This document shows, one piece after another, positions 16,932 to 25,402 of a stretch of DNA of 64,000 nucleotides. The notes under the pieces are model-generated. The model saw only the letters and a list, made by a program, of their open reading frames with translations. It was not told the DNA's origin and did not search any database. The stretch is from Thalassoglobus polymorphus. GTDB lineage: Bacteria; Planctomycetota; Planctomycetia; Planctomycetales; Planctomycetaceae. The DNA lies in contig NZ_CP036267.1 in assembly GCF_007744255.1 (NCBI RefSeq), forward strand, positions 2,607,500-2,671,499, read 5' to 3'. How positions within the stretch are numbered: the first letter of the stretch is position 1; every line of letters starts with the position of its first letter. Both the position numbers and the translations under genes were made by a program.

Positions 16932-17627
16932 TTAACTCGCCAAAGCGAGGATTTTTAACGAGACCAGTCGTTGGATAGCTTCGAGGAAAGTTTCTCGTTC
17001 CTCTTTTGGAGTCTGTTTCAGTAGCGTTCGTAGTTTTTGTGGCCCTTGTTCGAGTTCCCGAATAATTTGCTCTGACTGTTCATCGATGACTGCGGTTCGA
17101 ACAGAGCCCGCAGCTGGATAGAACAGTACGGTTGCCGGGATTGGGGACTCATCTTCGATGAAAGCGTGTGTGTCAAAAGTTGCCCAAACGTGCACCGGGT
17201 TCAAGTAGACAAGTTCCCCGAGATGCTGGGCAGAATGTTTTTGAAACGGCTGACTGTTGGAAAGCATTTCCTCATACCGTAAGTGGGCGATACGTTGTTT
17301 CAGTGCGACGAATTCGACAGCGTGTCGTGATTGCTGATTTACAATCATGTCTCGCTGCTGGTCTGTTAACTGGACTTTGCTTTCGAGCCATTCCAGAAAG
17401 CGTTCGCAATCCCGATTTGGTGTGTCTCTTCGATTGCGTTTTTCAACTTGTACGTACTTTTCGATCAGCTCGTCGAAACCACTCAATCCGTCTGCCAGTA
17501 AGGCACAGGCATCTTTCAACTCGTTGAGGCGCTTTGATTTCATTAAGGGGCGAAGGGCTTCAGCGGTGGGAGCTTGAATCGGCATGTTCGCACTTTCATG
17601 GGAATAAAGTCTGAGGGCTGTGGTCAT
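16932..17627 (-). CDS. Unrecognised protein of 231 residues
   Basis: 231 residues, no signal peptide or membrane segment. The N-terminal two thirds are mostly helical and charged (CALLADGLSGFDELIEKYVQ, VEKRNRRDTPNRDCERFLEW). The C-terminal third has a beta-rich stretch (VHVWATFDTHAFIEDESPIP) and then a helical tail, RELEQGPQKLRTLLKQ and FLEAIQRLVSLKILAL, that could be a winged-helix-like end. Codon use matches its neighbours. The next start downstream (M15 at NMPIQAP) is also possible. No function is assigned; it is convergent with groEL. Confidence 0.6.
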   Translation of the reverse strand: MTTALRLYSHESANMPIQAPTAEALRPLMKSKRLNELKDACALLADGLSGFDELIEKYVQVEKRNRRDTPNRDCERFLEWLESKVQLTDQQRDMIVNQQSRHAVEFVALKQRIAHLRYEEMLSNSQPFQKHSAQHLGELVYLNPVHVWATFDTHAFIEDESPIPATVLFYPAAGSVRTAVIDEQSEQIIRELEQGPQKLRTLLKQTPKEERETFLEAIQRLVSLKILALAS

Positions 17628-18425
17628 GAACTTTCGTGTTTCTTGTCTCGGAGAAGCGTGCTTTCATGTGATGAATCACTCACTTCTACGAGGCTGAACA
17701 CGAACATCTTTTCAAAGCTGGTCTGAGGCAAATTAATTTTTGTCGTCGTGTCCTGTGGTGTCGCAGCAGAGGTCATTGCTAAGTAGGGAGTTCGCAAAGA
17801 CCCTGTGCGACACCGTTTCAAATGATTCTTGATTCTTGATTTTTGATTTGCTTCACTTGGTTTGCTTTGATTAGTAAAAGAGCCCCCCGCTCCCCCCGAA
17901 GTCGAGGGACTCTTGCGTCATCATTGGCAGCAAGTTGAAAATTCGACTTGCCGAAATGACGTTGCTTCGAATCAAAGTGCCAGCCTCTTCTCAGGAATGT
18001 CCCTCTTGCACTTCAAAGGGCTGGCTATCGTGATCGCCGAGCATTACTGCTTGACGTGAAATCTCTGAGAGTGAATCAAATGCAGCCTTGGTGCCACACT
18101 GAATCAGAACTTGAGAGAATGTCCCTAACTCTTCAGGTCGCGAGAGTTACGGCAATGCTAATCAGCAGAATCCGTCAAGTCGGGTGACATCACTCTTCAG
18201 ACTTGAGGAGTCACTTTGACGACAGGTCTTGTTCGGTGGAGAAAACAATCAGAGTTGATGACTTGCAAATTCCCATGGGCCGCTTCGCTGAAAAAACCTG
18301 AACAAGTGGTCGAAATCGAGTCAGTTACACAATTTCAACAGGCTTGTTCGGGCTTTTTGGCGAAATTCTGCGGAGTACGATTGTCCCGATCCACAAGCAC
18401 TCTTACATGTGAAGGCCGGAGGAAG
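17628..18425. other. Noncoding gap of about 800 bp beside flgE
   Basis: No open frame here has convincing coding character. It holds a short tandem run of GATTCTT-like heptamers (17823-17850), a C-rich stretch (17881-17898) and a possible stem-loop at 17876-17914 (AAGAG with CTCTT) that, on the minus strand, ends in TTTT and might terminate the flgE transcript about 500 bp downstream of its stop. This is the longest empty stretch in the window. Confidence 0.5.
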
Positions 18426-20078
18426 TTATCGGATCAGGCTGTTGAGTTCCTGAAGGATTTCGTCGGTGACGGTAATGGTTCGTGCGTTCGCAGAGAAACC
18501 TCTTTGAGCAAGAATGAGTCGTGTGAACTCGACGGCGATATCGACGTTGGAGTTCTCAAGTTGCCCCGAAGCAATTCTCCCACGTCCGCCTGTTCCGGGT
18601 TGGCCTACGAAGGCATCGCCGCTGGCGATGGAGTCGGAGAAGAAATTATTTCCCTGAGCAGACAGTCCGTGAGGGTTTTTGAAAGTTGCTAATGCCATTT
18701 GTGCCAGTGGAAACCTCAGCCCATTGCTCCCGACACCTTCAATCAATCCGTTCCCTTCAACATTGATATCGACAAGGGTTCCGGTTGAGAAGCCATCTTG
18801 TGTCGTCGCGACAGACGATTCCCCCGGGATAGATGTCAGTCCACTGAGTGTGCCGGTCGACCCGAAGGTCATCTGCACCGCCTGTGGATCGGGTTGTCCG
18901 GTGAAATGGAAAACCAGTTGAGAGTCGGGGCCGGTCACACCGGATATTGAACCATCTGGGGCGAAAGTGATCCCTTCCACGGTCGCATCAATCAGGGAAC
19001 CTTCCGCCGGATCGAGATCGGCAGTCATCGTCCAGGTGTTATCTGTTTGCTTTTTGAATTCGAGACTCACCAGGTGACCATCTCCACGTTCATCGAACAC
19101 TTCGATCGCTCCGCGAACGGTGTCGCCAACAGAACCTTGCTGGCTCGTCAACACTTGAATGGCCGAGAAGTCAATCACACCTGTGTTGCCAGCATTCTCG
19201 GAGAGGTTCAAGCTGAGCATCGAAAGTCCTCCATCGATTGCTGTGACTTCAAGTTTTCCATTTACAGAGAGAGTCACATCAGCACCTGCGAAAGCGGAGT
19301 CTAATGCAGTGACAAACTGAGCGACGGTTGTTGTGGAGTCGACAGCAATTTGCGTGCTGATGCTGGAACCGTCTGCGTCGGTCCCCTGAACATTGATGAA
19401 GTCGCCTGTTTGGAATGGAGTCGTCACACTGTCGAGGTTGCTCAACAGCGTTCCCCCTGCGACTGGTAACCCTGATGTTGTCATCGCTGTTGATTCGAGA
19501 ATTTGGCGAACCGATCCATTCGCTGCAGACGAAAGATTCCCAGAAACACTAGCGGTTTCTGTCGCACGCCCTGGGACGGTCGCTCCAAGGGGGATCTGAA
19601 TACTGTTGTTTCCGGGTGTCTGGAATCCAGGGAGCACGGCACCTGTTTCACCGATGTTTCCAAACCGCTGAATATGGAATCCAGTTGAGGAATCGACCAG
19701 AAATCCGTTGTTATCAATGTTAAACACTCCAGCACGAGTGTAAAGCGGACCCCGTCCCGAGTTCGCGACAAAGAAGCCTTCACCATCAATCGCGAAGTCG
19801 AATCGAGACGCCGTTGTTTCCAGAATCCCCTGTCCAAAATCGATTCCGACCGAAGCGAGTTTACTTCCATTCCCGATTTGCGTTGCATTTGAGCCACTCA
19901 CAGCCCCGACTCCTCCTCCACCGCCAGCTTTCACTGTCTCGTAAAAGACGTCCGAAAAATGAGCACGCCCCGTCTTGAATCCGACAGTGTTCAGGTTCGC
20001 AAGATTGTTCCCCACCACTTCGATCATGTGTTGATGTGATGCGAGACCAGAAACGCCGGTGAGAAGTGAGTTTGCCAT
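18426..20078 (-). CDS. flgE: Flagellar hook protein FlgE
   Basis: 550 residues. It polymerises into the flagellar hook outside the cell. The N-terminal rod/hook signature is MANSLLTGVSGLASHQHMIE followed by VGNNLANLNTVGFKT, and the C-terminal coiled-coil half is NSNVDIAVEFTRLILAQRGF followed by SANARTITVTDEILQELNSL. FDFAIDGEGFFVA (about 92-104) is the conserved FlgE/FlgG core strand. The variable middle is Ser/Thr/Gly-rich and longer than in E. coli FlgE (402 residues), as in many planctomycete and delta-proteobacterial hooks. AAGGATC lies before the ATG. It is the last gene of the leftward fliK-flgD-flgE unit. Confidence 0.95.
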   Translation of the reverse strand: MANSLLTGVSGLASHQHMIEVVGNNLANLNTVGFKTGRAHFSDVFYETVKAGGGGGVGAVSGSNATQIGNGSKLASVGIDFGQGILETTASRFDFAIDGEGFFVANSGRGPLYTRAGVFNIDNNGFLVDSSTGFHIQRFGNIGETGAVLPGFQTPGNNSIQIPLGATVPGRATETASVSGNLSSAANGSVRQILESTAMTTSGLPVAGGTLLSNLDSVTTPFQTGDFINVQGTDADGSSISTQIAVDSTTTVAQFVTALDSAFAGADVTLSVNGKLEVTAIDGGLSMLSLNLSENAGNTGVIDFSAIQVLTSQQGSVGDTVRGAIEVFDERGDGHLVSLEFKKQTDNTWTMTADLDPAEGSLIDATVEGITFAPDGSISGVTGPDSQLVFHFTGQPDPQAVQMTFGSTGTLSGLTSIPGESSVATTQDGFSTGTLVDINVEGNGLIEGVGSNGLRFPLAQMALATFKNPHGLSAQGNNFFSDSIASGDAFVGQPGTGGRGRIASGQLENSNVDIAVEFTRLILAQRGFSANARTITVTDEILQELNSLIR

Positions 20079-20186
20079 GGAAGAGATCCTTTTGAAAATG
20101 TATTGCCAAGCACGCAGTTTGCGTCTTTGACGTATGAAGTCCGAATGGGGCGATGAATGCTGCTCTAAGCGGTATTGAATCTTTGT

Positions 20187-20558
20187 TTAATCGTGAGCAA
20201 TCACTGCATCGACAGCTGAAAGCGGGATCTGTTGGTCATTGACAAGCAACATCATCTGGCCACCAATAACACGTGTTTCCTGAACTCGCCCCCGTGAAAT
20301 TTCACCGGACGTCGCATCCTGGAATTCGATACTGTGCCCAATTAGTTCGGTCCCGCGACTCAGAGTTTGCAGCTTCAGGAAGTCTTCAAACTGCAGGTTG
20401 AGGTTCTCGACGCCCTCGACCACAGAAAACTGTGCTAACTGTTCAATGAATTGTTGTTGCCCGACCGGTTCCAGAGGGTCTTGATACTGGAGTTGTGTGA
20501 CCATCAACTCGAGAAATTGTTGCTTGCCAAGTTCTGCGTTGAAGCCTGAGATCGCCAT
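20187..20558 (-). CDS. flgD: Flagellar hook cap/scaffold protein FlgD
   Basis: 123 residues. FlgD caps the growing hook and guides FlgE assembly. The hallmark N-terminal motif is present: KQQFLELMVTQLQYQDPLEP. A short beta segment follows (LIGHSIEFQDA, VQETRVIGGQMMLLVNDQQI). It lacks the C-terminal Ig/tudor extension of the 231-residue E. coli protein, similar to other short FlgD forms. AAGGATG precedes the ATG. The order fliK-flgD-flgE is the usual one. Confidence 0.93.
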   Translation of the reverse strand: MAISGFNAELGKQQFLELMVTQLQYQDPLEPVGQQQFIEQLAQFSVVEGVENLNLQFEDFLKLQTLSRGTELIGHSIEFQDATSGEISRGRVQETRVIGGQMMLLVNDQQIPLSAVDAVIAHD

Positions 20559-20587
20559 CGTTTCATCCTTGAAAGAGTCGTGAAGAT

Positions 20588-21724
20588 TTACGCCATAAAG
20601 TCGTGTGGATTCGTGGACTGTGTTCTTGTTTGCACAGACGACGAGTTGGAGTTGATTCCCGAACGGCTCGGTTGATTGCCCAGCCAGTTTTCGTTTGTCT
20701 CCCAGTCATAAAATTGATCGGACCGTTGAAACTCTGAGCGATCACCAAGCTCCATGGAGAGTTCAGACTGCTCAGGCTGTTCAGATTGCAGCGACTCGGA
20801 AAGCTCTGTTTCGTGATGTTCCAGAAGTTGCTGAGTCGTCGGATCGATTGCCACAATACGCATCATGAGTCCTCCTTCGGTTTTCTTCAGCCGCACGAGA
20901 ACTTCCCCCAGTTCTGGAGGGTCGAGGCGGACGGAGAAAGAAGAGTCGATTTTGCTCTGAGCAGCGGAGAGCTGAGCCATCGTCTCTGCGACAACTTTTT
21001 GGATCACTTTGCCTGCGACTGAAGTAGGATCGGTGATCGAACTGAAGCGGTTTTCATCGCCCCCAATCAATGAACTGTTTTCAAAGAATGATAAGTGCTG
21101 AGAGTCGCCCTGCTGTACTGGATTTAGGAGCTCATTGTTTGAGCTCTGCGGATGGTTTGCTTTGAGGTCGACTGGATTTGGTGAATCGGAGTTCAGTGAA
21201 CTTGCTGCTGAGAAGTGTTCTCGCGATACAGAGAGACGATTTGTTTTCCCGGCATCTGTCGAGTCGACGAAAGCGGCTTCGGCCTCTGTTTCTTCAACTG
21301 TGTATTCACCCATGTATTGCGGTAACAGTTCAGCTTGGCTGGGAGCGAAGTTTTTATATTGACTCGCTTCTCCTGCGAGTGAGCTTTCTACCTGCGTTGC
21401 TTCTGTGATCAGAGGCGTTTTCGCCAGCAAGGGTGCTTTCGTAGGTTGTTCTTCCGTCAACGGAGAAGAGATCGTTTCGATTTGTCCCGCCGAGAGTTGG
21501 GCCTGTTCAGCAGGTTGAAGTGGACTCTCTCCAATGCCTTGCGGCCTCAGCACCACGGATTCAACAAGGAACATTTGTGCGAAGATCTCTTCGAAATCCG
21601 AGGGGGCTTCGAATGAGTGAACTGGTGTTGGAGCCGTTTGTGCTGGAATGGTTTTTGTCGATGCACGAGAAGTCGATGATGATTCGATTACGGTCGATTG
21701 GGGGGAGATCAATGGCAAGGTCAT
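20588..21724 (-). CDS. fliK: Flagellar hook-length control protein FliK
   Basis: 378 residues. FliK measures hook length and switches the export gate through FlhB. The first 240 residues are low-complexity and rich in Ser, Glu, Gln and Ala, as expected of the ruler region. The conserved C-terminal domain is FSVRLDPPELGEVLVRLKKT followed by EGGLMMRIVAIDPTTQQLLE (about 265-310), matching the LDPPELGEV signature of the family. A Gln/Ser-rich tail follows. It is the first gene of the leftward unit and divergent from flgB. Confidence 0.9.
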   Translation of the reverse strand: MTLPLISPQSTVIESSSTSRASTKTIPAQTAPTPVHSFEAPSDFEEIFAQMFLVESVVLRPQGIGESPLQPAEQAQLSAGQIETISSPLTEEQPTKAPLLAKTPLITEATQVESSLAGEASQYKNFAPSQAELLPQYMGEYTVEETEAEAAFVDSTDAGKTNRLSVSREHFSAASSLNSDSPNPVDLKANHPQSSNNELLNPVQQGDSQHLSFFENSSLIGGDENRFSSITDPTSVAGKVIQKVVAETMAQLSAAQSKIDSSFSVRLDPPELGEVLVRLKKTEGGLMMRIVAIDPTTQQLLEHHETELSESLQSEQPEQSELSMELGDRSEFQRSDQFYDWETNENWLGNQPSRSGINSNSSSVQTRTQSTNPHDFMA

Positions 21725-22109
21725 GCGGAATCGCTTCCCTGAAGAAGTACGGATCAGTCACCTCATCAGTTATTGCAGAATCCGTTCCACAACAGCCCTG
21801 ACTGAACGTCATGTTCGCAAAGTCGCGACGTTACTCATGTTAGTGTCAAGGCTTAAGGTGGCTGGCGATTCTTGGACGCAGTTGCTGACTACACCCTTCC
21901 AGGAAGAATCTTCCGCTTGTGTCGGAAAGACCTTCTGGTTTTCTGCTCACTATTTAAGTGAGCGTTTCATTCGACTTGACCAGTTTCTGAACTCCTTGCT
22001 GTCGAGCAAAACCCGTCGGTGTGAGTGAAATCACTTCACGCGGCTCAATTCCAGCCCTGCCGACAATACCGATTGGAATGATTGAACGCGTTGCTCCGAT
22101 ATTCAGGGT
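21725..22109. promoter_or_regulatory. Divergent control region between fliK and flgB units
   Basis: The 385-bp gap has three palindromes: GGAAGAATCTTCC at 21902-21914, GCTCACT/AGTGAGC (7-bp arms, 5-nt loop) at 21945-21963, and an imperfect GTGAGTGAAATCACTTCAC at 22021-22039. Both flagellar transcripts must start here, so these are candidate operator sites. I found no convincing sigma-28 or sigma-54 promoter. Confidence 0.4.
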
Positions 22110-22460
22110 ATGCTCCAGTTTCCTGAACATATCGAACGAGTTTCCGTCTTGGCAGAAGTGTCTGAGCTTAGGCACCGCGTGATCAGTCACAATATCGCGA
22201 ATGTCAATACTCCGGGATATCAGCGACTTGACGTCAGCTTTGATGAGCACCTTTTTAAAGCAAGGCGGCAAGGACAAGCGTCGGAGGGGGCGGCCCCGTC
22301 GATTGTTCAGGAGCCGGGGGAGATCACCAAGATGGATGGGAATAACGTCGACATCGATTCGGAGATCGGCCACCTCAACCAGAATTCGATGGTGTTTCAA
22401 ATGTACTCGCAGATCCTTTCCACTCACTTGAATACAATGCGCCGAGCGCTCGGGCAGTAA
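22110..22460 (+). CDS. flgB: Flagellar basal-body rod protein FlgB
   Basis: 116 residues. A proximal rod subunit exported through the flagellar export gate. Markers are ELRHRVISHNIANVNTPGYQ (about 19-38), the shared rod/hook N-terminal motif, and the C-terminal NQNSMVFQMYSQILSTHLNT. AGGG lies close to the ATG. First gene of the rightward operon, followed by flgC and fliE as in most flagellar loci. Confidence 0.95.
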   Translation: MLQFPEHIERVSVLAEVSELRHRVISHNIANVNTPGYQRLDVSFDEHLFKARRQGQASEGAAPSIVQEPGEITKMDGNNVDIDSEIGHLNQNSMVFQMYSQILSTHLNTMRRALGQ

Positions 22461-22548
22461 CTGGCTGGCACGTTAGTTTCTTCGCCGGTCTCTTCGTGAA
22501 TGCTTTGTGTAACGCTTAATGAAAATAGAACGCCAGGGAGGGCGAGTA

Positions 22549-22995
22549 ATGAAAATTGGAAACGTCTTTGCGTCTGCGGATATTTCAGCGACTGGTCTCA
22601 GGGCAGAGCGAATGCGAATGGAGGTCGCCGCTGGGAATATCGCAAATGCCAACGCGACTCGCAGCCCGGACGGTGGCCCTTATCGGCGACAGCAGGTTGT
22701 CTTCGAAACACAGTTGCAAAGTGCACTGGGCGGAATCGTTTCACAGGGGAGTCAAAATCAACTGGGGGGTGTTGGGATAGTCGGGATTGAGTCCGACCGC
22801 AGTCCATTTCCCAAGGTCTACAATCCGGGCCATCCTGATGCAGACGCCGATGGCTTCCTGCAGATGCCGAATGTCGCGCTCCCGATGGAGATGGTCGATT
22901 TGATGACCGCCAGTCGTTCGTATGAGGCGAACCTGAAGTCGCTGGAGGTTTTTCGCAGGATGGCAGAACAAACTCTGGAACTGATGAGAGGATAA
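22549..22995 (+). CDS. flgC: Flagellar basal-body rod protein FlgC
   Basis: 148 residues from ATG 22549, which has GGGAGGG upstream; the frame extends to an ATG at 22519 that would add ten unlikely residues. Proximal rod subunit. The N-terminus MKIGNVFASADISATGLRAE followed by RMRMEVAAGNIANANATRSP, and the C-terminus MVDLMTASRSYEANLKSLEV, are typical of FlgC. It is followed by fliE only 5 bp after the stop, so the two are coupled. Confidence 0.95.
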   Translation: MKIGNVFASADISATGLRAERMRMEVAAGNIANANATRSPDGGPYRRQQVVFETQLQSALGGIVSQGSQNQLGGVGIVGIESDRSPFPKVYNPGHPDADADGFLQMPNVALPMEMVDLMTASRSYEANLKSLEVFRRMAEQTLELMRG

Positions 22996-23000
22996 CTGAG

Positions 23001-23327
23001 ATGAGCTTACAGCCTTTGAATGCAGCGGCAATCACATCAAGTGGAAAAAATCTCGGAGAGTTGCAGTCCTCAAGCTTTCGTTCGCAAGTTGGCGAATCGC
23101 AACAGGGATTGCCATTTGCGGAACTCGTGTCTGACATGATTCATGAGGTCGATGCTCAGCAGCAAGTTGTTGCAGAGGATGTGCAGAGGCTTGCAAGTGG
23201 AGAGATTGACAACCTGCAGCAGGTCGCGACGAATGTTGCCAAGGCCGATTTGTCGTTTCGTTTCCTTATGGAAATCCGAGACCGGCTCATCACCAGCTAT
23301 CAGGAAGTGATGCGGATGCAGGTGTGA
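23001..23327 (+). CDS. fliE: Flagellar hook-basal body protein FliE
   Basis: 108 residues. FliE joins the MS ring to the rod. The conserved C-terminal block is VATNVAKADLSFRFLMEIRD followed by RLITSYQEVMRMQV, the usual FliE ending. The N-terminus is variable as in the family. AGAGGATAA precedes the ATG and overlaps the flgC 3' end. Confidence 0.94.
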   Translation: MSLQPLNAAAITSSGKNLGELQSSSFRSQVGESQQGLPFAELVSDMIHEVDAQQQVVAEDVQRLASGEIDNLQQVATNVAKADLSFRFLMEIRDRLITSYQEVMRMQV

Positions 23328-23411
23328 AAATTCACCGAACACCTTCTCCGGTCCGCTTGATGTTGACGTTCACCTGGCGATTGATTCCACACTCTGTTTC
23401 TTCAGTGTTCC

Positions 23412-23591
23412 ATGAGAACTCTTCGTGGTACGGGGTTTTTCAAATTTGCGTTCCTGTTCTGTCTCGTGGTTCACTGCACTTTTACTGTTGAGAAACGTTC
23501 TGCAGGTGACACGGTCGAGCAAATTGTTGTCGTGCAGAATGCTGTCGAGCAGGCAATTCACCGGCTCAGCACTTCACTGAATACTGACTAA
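23412..23591 (+). CDS. Possible small exported protein between fliE and fliF
   Basis: A 59-codon frame, ATG 23412 to TAA 23589-23591. The translation starts MRTLRGTGFFKFAFLFCLVV, a short basic end and a hydrophobic segment as in a signal peptide or single membrane anchor, with HCTFTVEKRSAGDT after it and an amphipathic helix-like end (VEQAIHRLSTSLNTD). It fills most of the 276-bp fliE-fliF gap and is in the operon's direction. There is no clear ribosome binding site, and I recognise no homologue. It may be real or a chance frame. Confidence 0.4.
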   Translation: MRTLRGTGFFKFAFLFCLVVHCTFTVEKRSAGDTVEQIVVVQNAVEQAIHRLSTSLNTD

Positions 23592-23603
23592 GAAAGATTC
23601 ACC

Positions 23604-25196
23604 ATGAGCTTCCTTTCGGAACTCGTTACACAGCTGAAAGCAATTTGGGGACGTTGGTCGCAAGGACAGCGAGTCACCATTTTGGCAAGTGTGGCATTGT
23701 CGATTCTCAGTCTAGTCGGCGTGGGCTACTGGGCGATGACTCCACAATTTGTTGTTCTCGCAGACCGATTATCTCCAACGCAAACTGCAGGCTACGTTAG
23801 CGCATTGGAATCTGCAGGGATTGCTTATCAGCTTAACTTCGCTGGCTCTTCCGTTTCGGTTCCTCAGTCTCAACATAGTCAGGCTCGCCTGGAAGTTCGC
23901 GATCTGATTGATGTCGAACTTAAAAGTGAGACTGACCTTTCTGGCAGTCTCTGGTCCGATCCGGCAATGAATCAAGTGCGGTTGCTCAGGCAACAGGAGG
24001 CACGGTTGGGGCGAACGATTCAGCAAATGAAGCCGGTAAAGATGGCGACCGTTCATTTGACTCAAGGGACGACGTCACCTTTTGTAAGAGATCAGCGCCC
24101 CACGAAAGCGAGTGTGACGTTGGAGCTCAAGCCGGGCGTCCCTTTTTCTGGTGGAGATACCGCAGCGATCGTCTCTCTGATCGCACACAGCGTTGAAGGA
24201 CTGACGCAGGAGAATGTTACGATTCTCTCGACCGACGGTCGTTTACTGTCATCAGCTGGTGGTGTTGACGGTGAAGTGAGTGGGCAGCTCGAATACCGCA
24301 CGATGTTGGAGTCGAATTTGGCCGCCAAGGCCGAGGCGCTGCTCATTCCACTGCTTGGAATTGGAAATGCGACTGTACGTGTGAGTGCCGAAATTGACTT
24401 CACTGAATCCGAGCGAACCCAGAAAACAATCGATCCCGATAGCAAAGCCAAAGTGCGTGAGGAACTCCGCACAGAGACCTTCACGGGCAACGATCCGCTT
24501 CCACTTGGACCGCCAGGGACATCTTCAAATGTGACTGTCCCGACGACTGCATCAGCTCGACAGGGGCAACGTGCGTCGGAAGATTTAATGACCGAATACA
24601 TCAATGGAGAGACTACCGATTTGATCCGAGAGTTTCCCGGGAAAATCCAACGGCTCACGATTGCAGCCGTCGTCCAGATCCCGACAGACACTCCGGAAGA
24701 GACAGCGACTGCGAACGGTCTTGCGGCTGCGAATCCAAGTGTGAATCCAGGTGCATCCGCATCGACGAGTTCGCAAGTTACCAAGGCGGAGATTATATCA
24801 ATCATTCAGAATGCCGTTGGGTATGATGAATTACGCGGAGATCAGATTGACGTTGTTGCAGCAAAGTTTGCAGCGGTCCCGATAGTGGAAACGCCGACTG
24901 GTTTCTTTGGGGGCATCACAAATTTTGTTCCGATCCTTAAAGCTGTTTCACTCGGCTTGGCTTCATTGGTTGCGTTGCTTTTAGGCATGTTGATTCTTCG
25001 ACGGTTACAGCCTGTTGTTGTCGAGAAGCAGTCCTCGGATTTCCTTTCACCTGAAATCGTCGACCGCTTGAATGATTTGTCGGAACGAATGAAAGAGAAC
25101 CCCGATGTCGTGACAACCGTTCTGGCTTCCTGGCTGAACACAAATGAAAACAAGTCTTCCGAAAATCAAGTGAACGAAAAACGTCGAGCTGCCTGA
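23604..25196 (+). CDS. fliF: Flagellar MS-ring protein FliF
   Basis: 530 residues. Builds the membrane ring on which the flagellum assembles. Two membrane segments are seen, near 25-45 (VTILASVALSILSLVGVGYW) and near 448-470 (VSLGLASLVALLLGMLILRR). Between them lie the ring-building motifs: VVLADRLSPTQTAGYVSALE, SGIAYQL-like strands, VRLLRQQEARLGRTIQQMKP and KPGVPFSGGDTAAIVSLIAH. The C-terminal cytoplasmic end (VVTTVLASWLNTNE) fits the FliG-binding tail. Family length is 520-570. Confidence 0.95.
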   Translation: MSFLSELVTQLKAIWGRWSQGQRVTILASVALSILSLVGVGYWAMTPQFVVLADRLSPTQTAGYVSALESAGIAYQLNFAGSSVSVPQSQHSQARLEVRDLIDVELKSETDLSGSLWSDPAMNQVRLLRQQEARLGRTIQQMKPVKMATVHLTQGTTSPFVRDQRPTKASVTLELKPGVPFSGGDTAAIVSLIAHSVEGLTQENVTILSTDGRLLSSAGGVDGEVSGQLEYRTMLESNLAAKAEALLIPLLGIGNATVRVSAEIDFTESERTQKTIDPDSKAKVREELRTETFTGNDPLPLGPPGTSSNVTVPTTASARQGQRASEDLMTEYINGETTDLIREFPGKIQRLTIAAVVQIPTDTPEETATANGLAAANPSVNPGASASTSSQVTKAEIISIIQNAVGYDELRGDQIDVVAAKFAAVPIVETPTGFFGGITNFVPILKAVSLGLASLVALLLGMLILRRLQPVVVEKQSSDFLSPEIVDRLNDLSERMKENPDVVTTVLASWLNTNENKSSENQVNEKRRAA

Positions 25197-25207
25197 CCTG
25201 TTCTGGA

Positions 25208-25283
25208 TCCAGTCCGACGAACTCTGGAATCGCTGCTTTTCTCAACGTCAGAGGGTTGAGCGAGCAATTCAATTCTGCAACAG
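25208..25283 (+). repeat. Hairpin repeat family 2, copy 2
   Basis: TCCAGTCCGACGAACTCTGG, then AATCGCTGCTTTTCTCAACG and TCAGAGGGTTGAGCGAGCAA, aligns well with copy 3 at 45354. It lies in the fliF-fliG gap, inside the flagellar operon. Confidence 0.65.
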
Positions 25284-25402
25284 CAAGGTTTGAGCAGTGA
25301 CAATAACTCTTCCATAACGGTGTTGAACACGACGCGGTACTCAACGAGATCACCTTACTTCACGCAAGCAAATTATTCTGTCATTCAGCATAAGAGACCA
25401 TC

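Noticed and set aside
17624-17821. 65-codon minus-strand frame upstream of the 231-residue unknown gene
   Set aside because: No ribosome binding site, no domain or signal peptide; likely chance.
17823-17850. GATTCTT-type heptamer run as a possible CRISPR or VNTR
   Set aside because: Only about four imperfect units of seven bases without spacers; simple-sequence drift is enough.
18216-18692. 158-codon plus-strand frame overlapping the 3' end of flgE
   Set aside because: Half of it is antisense to the conserved FlgE C-terminus and the rest has no coding character.
24092-24805. Minus-strand frame of 237 codons inside fliF
   Set aside because: Ser/Val-rich antisense shadow of a well-supported gene.
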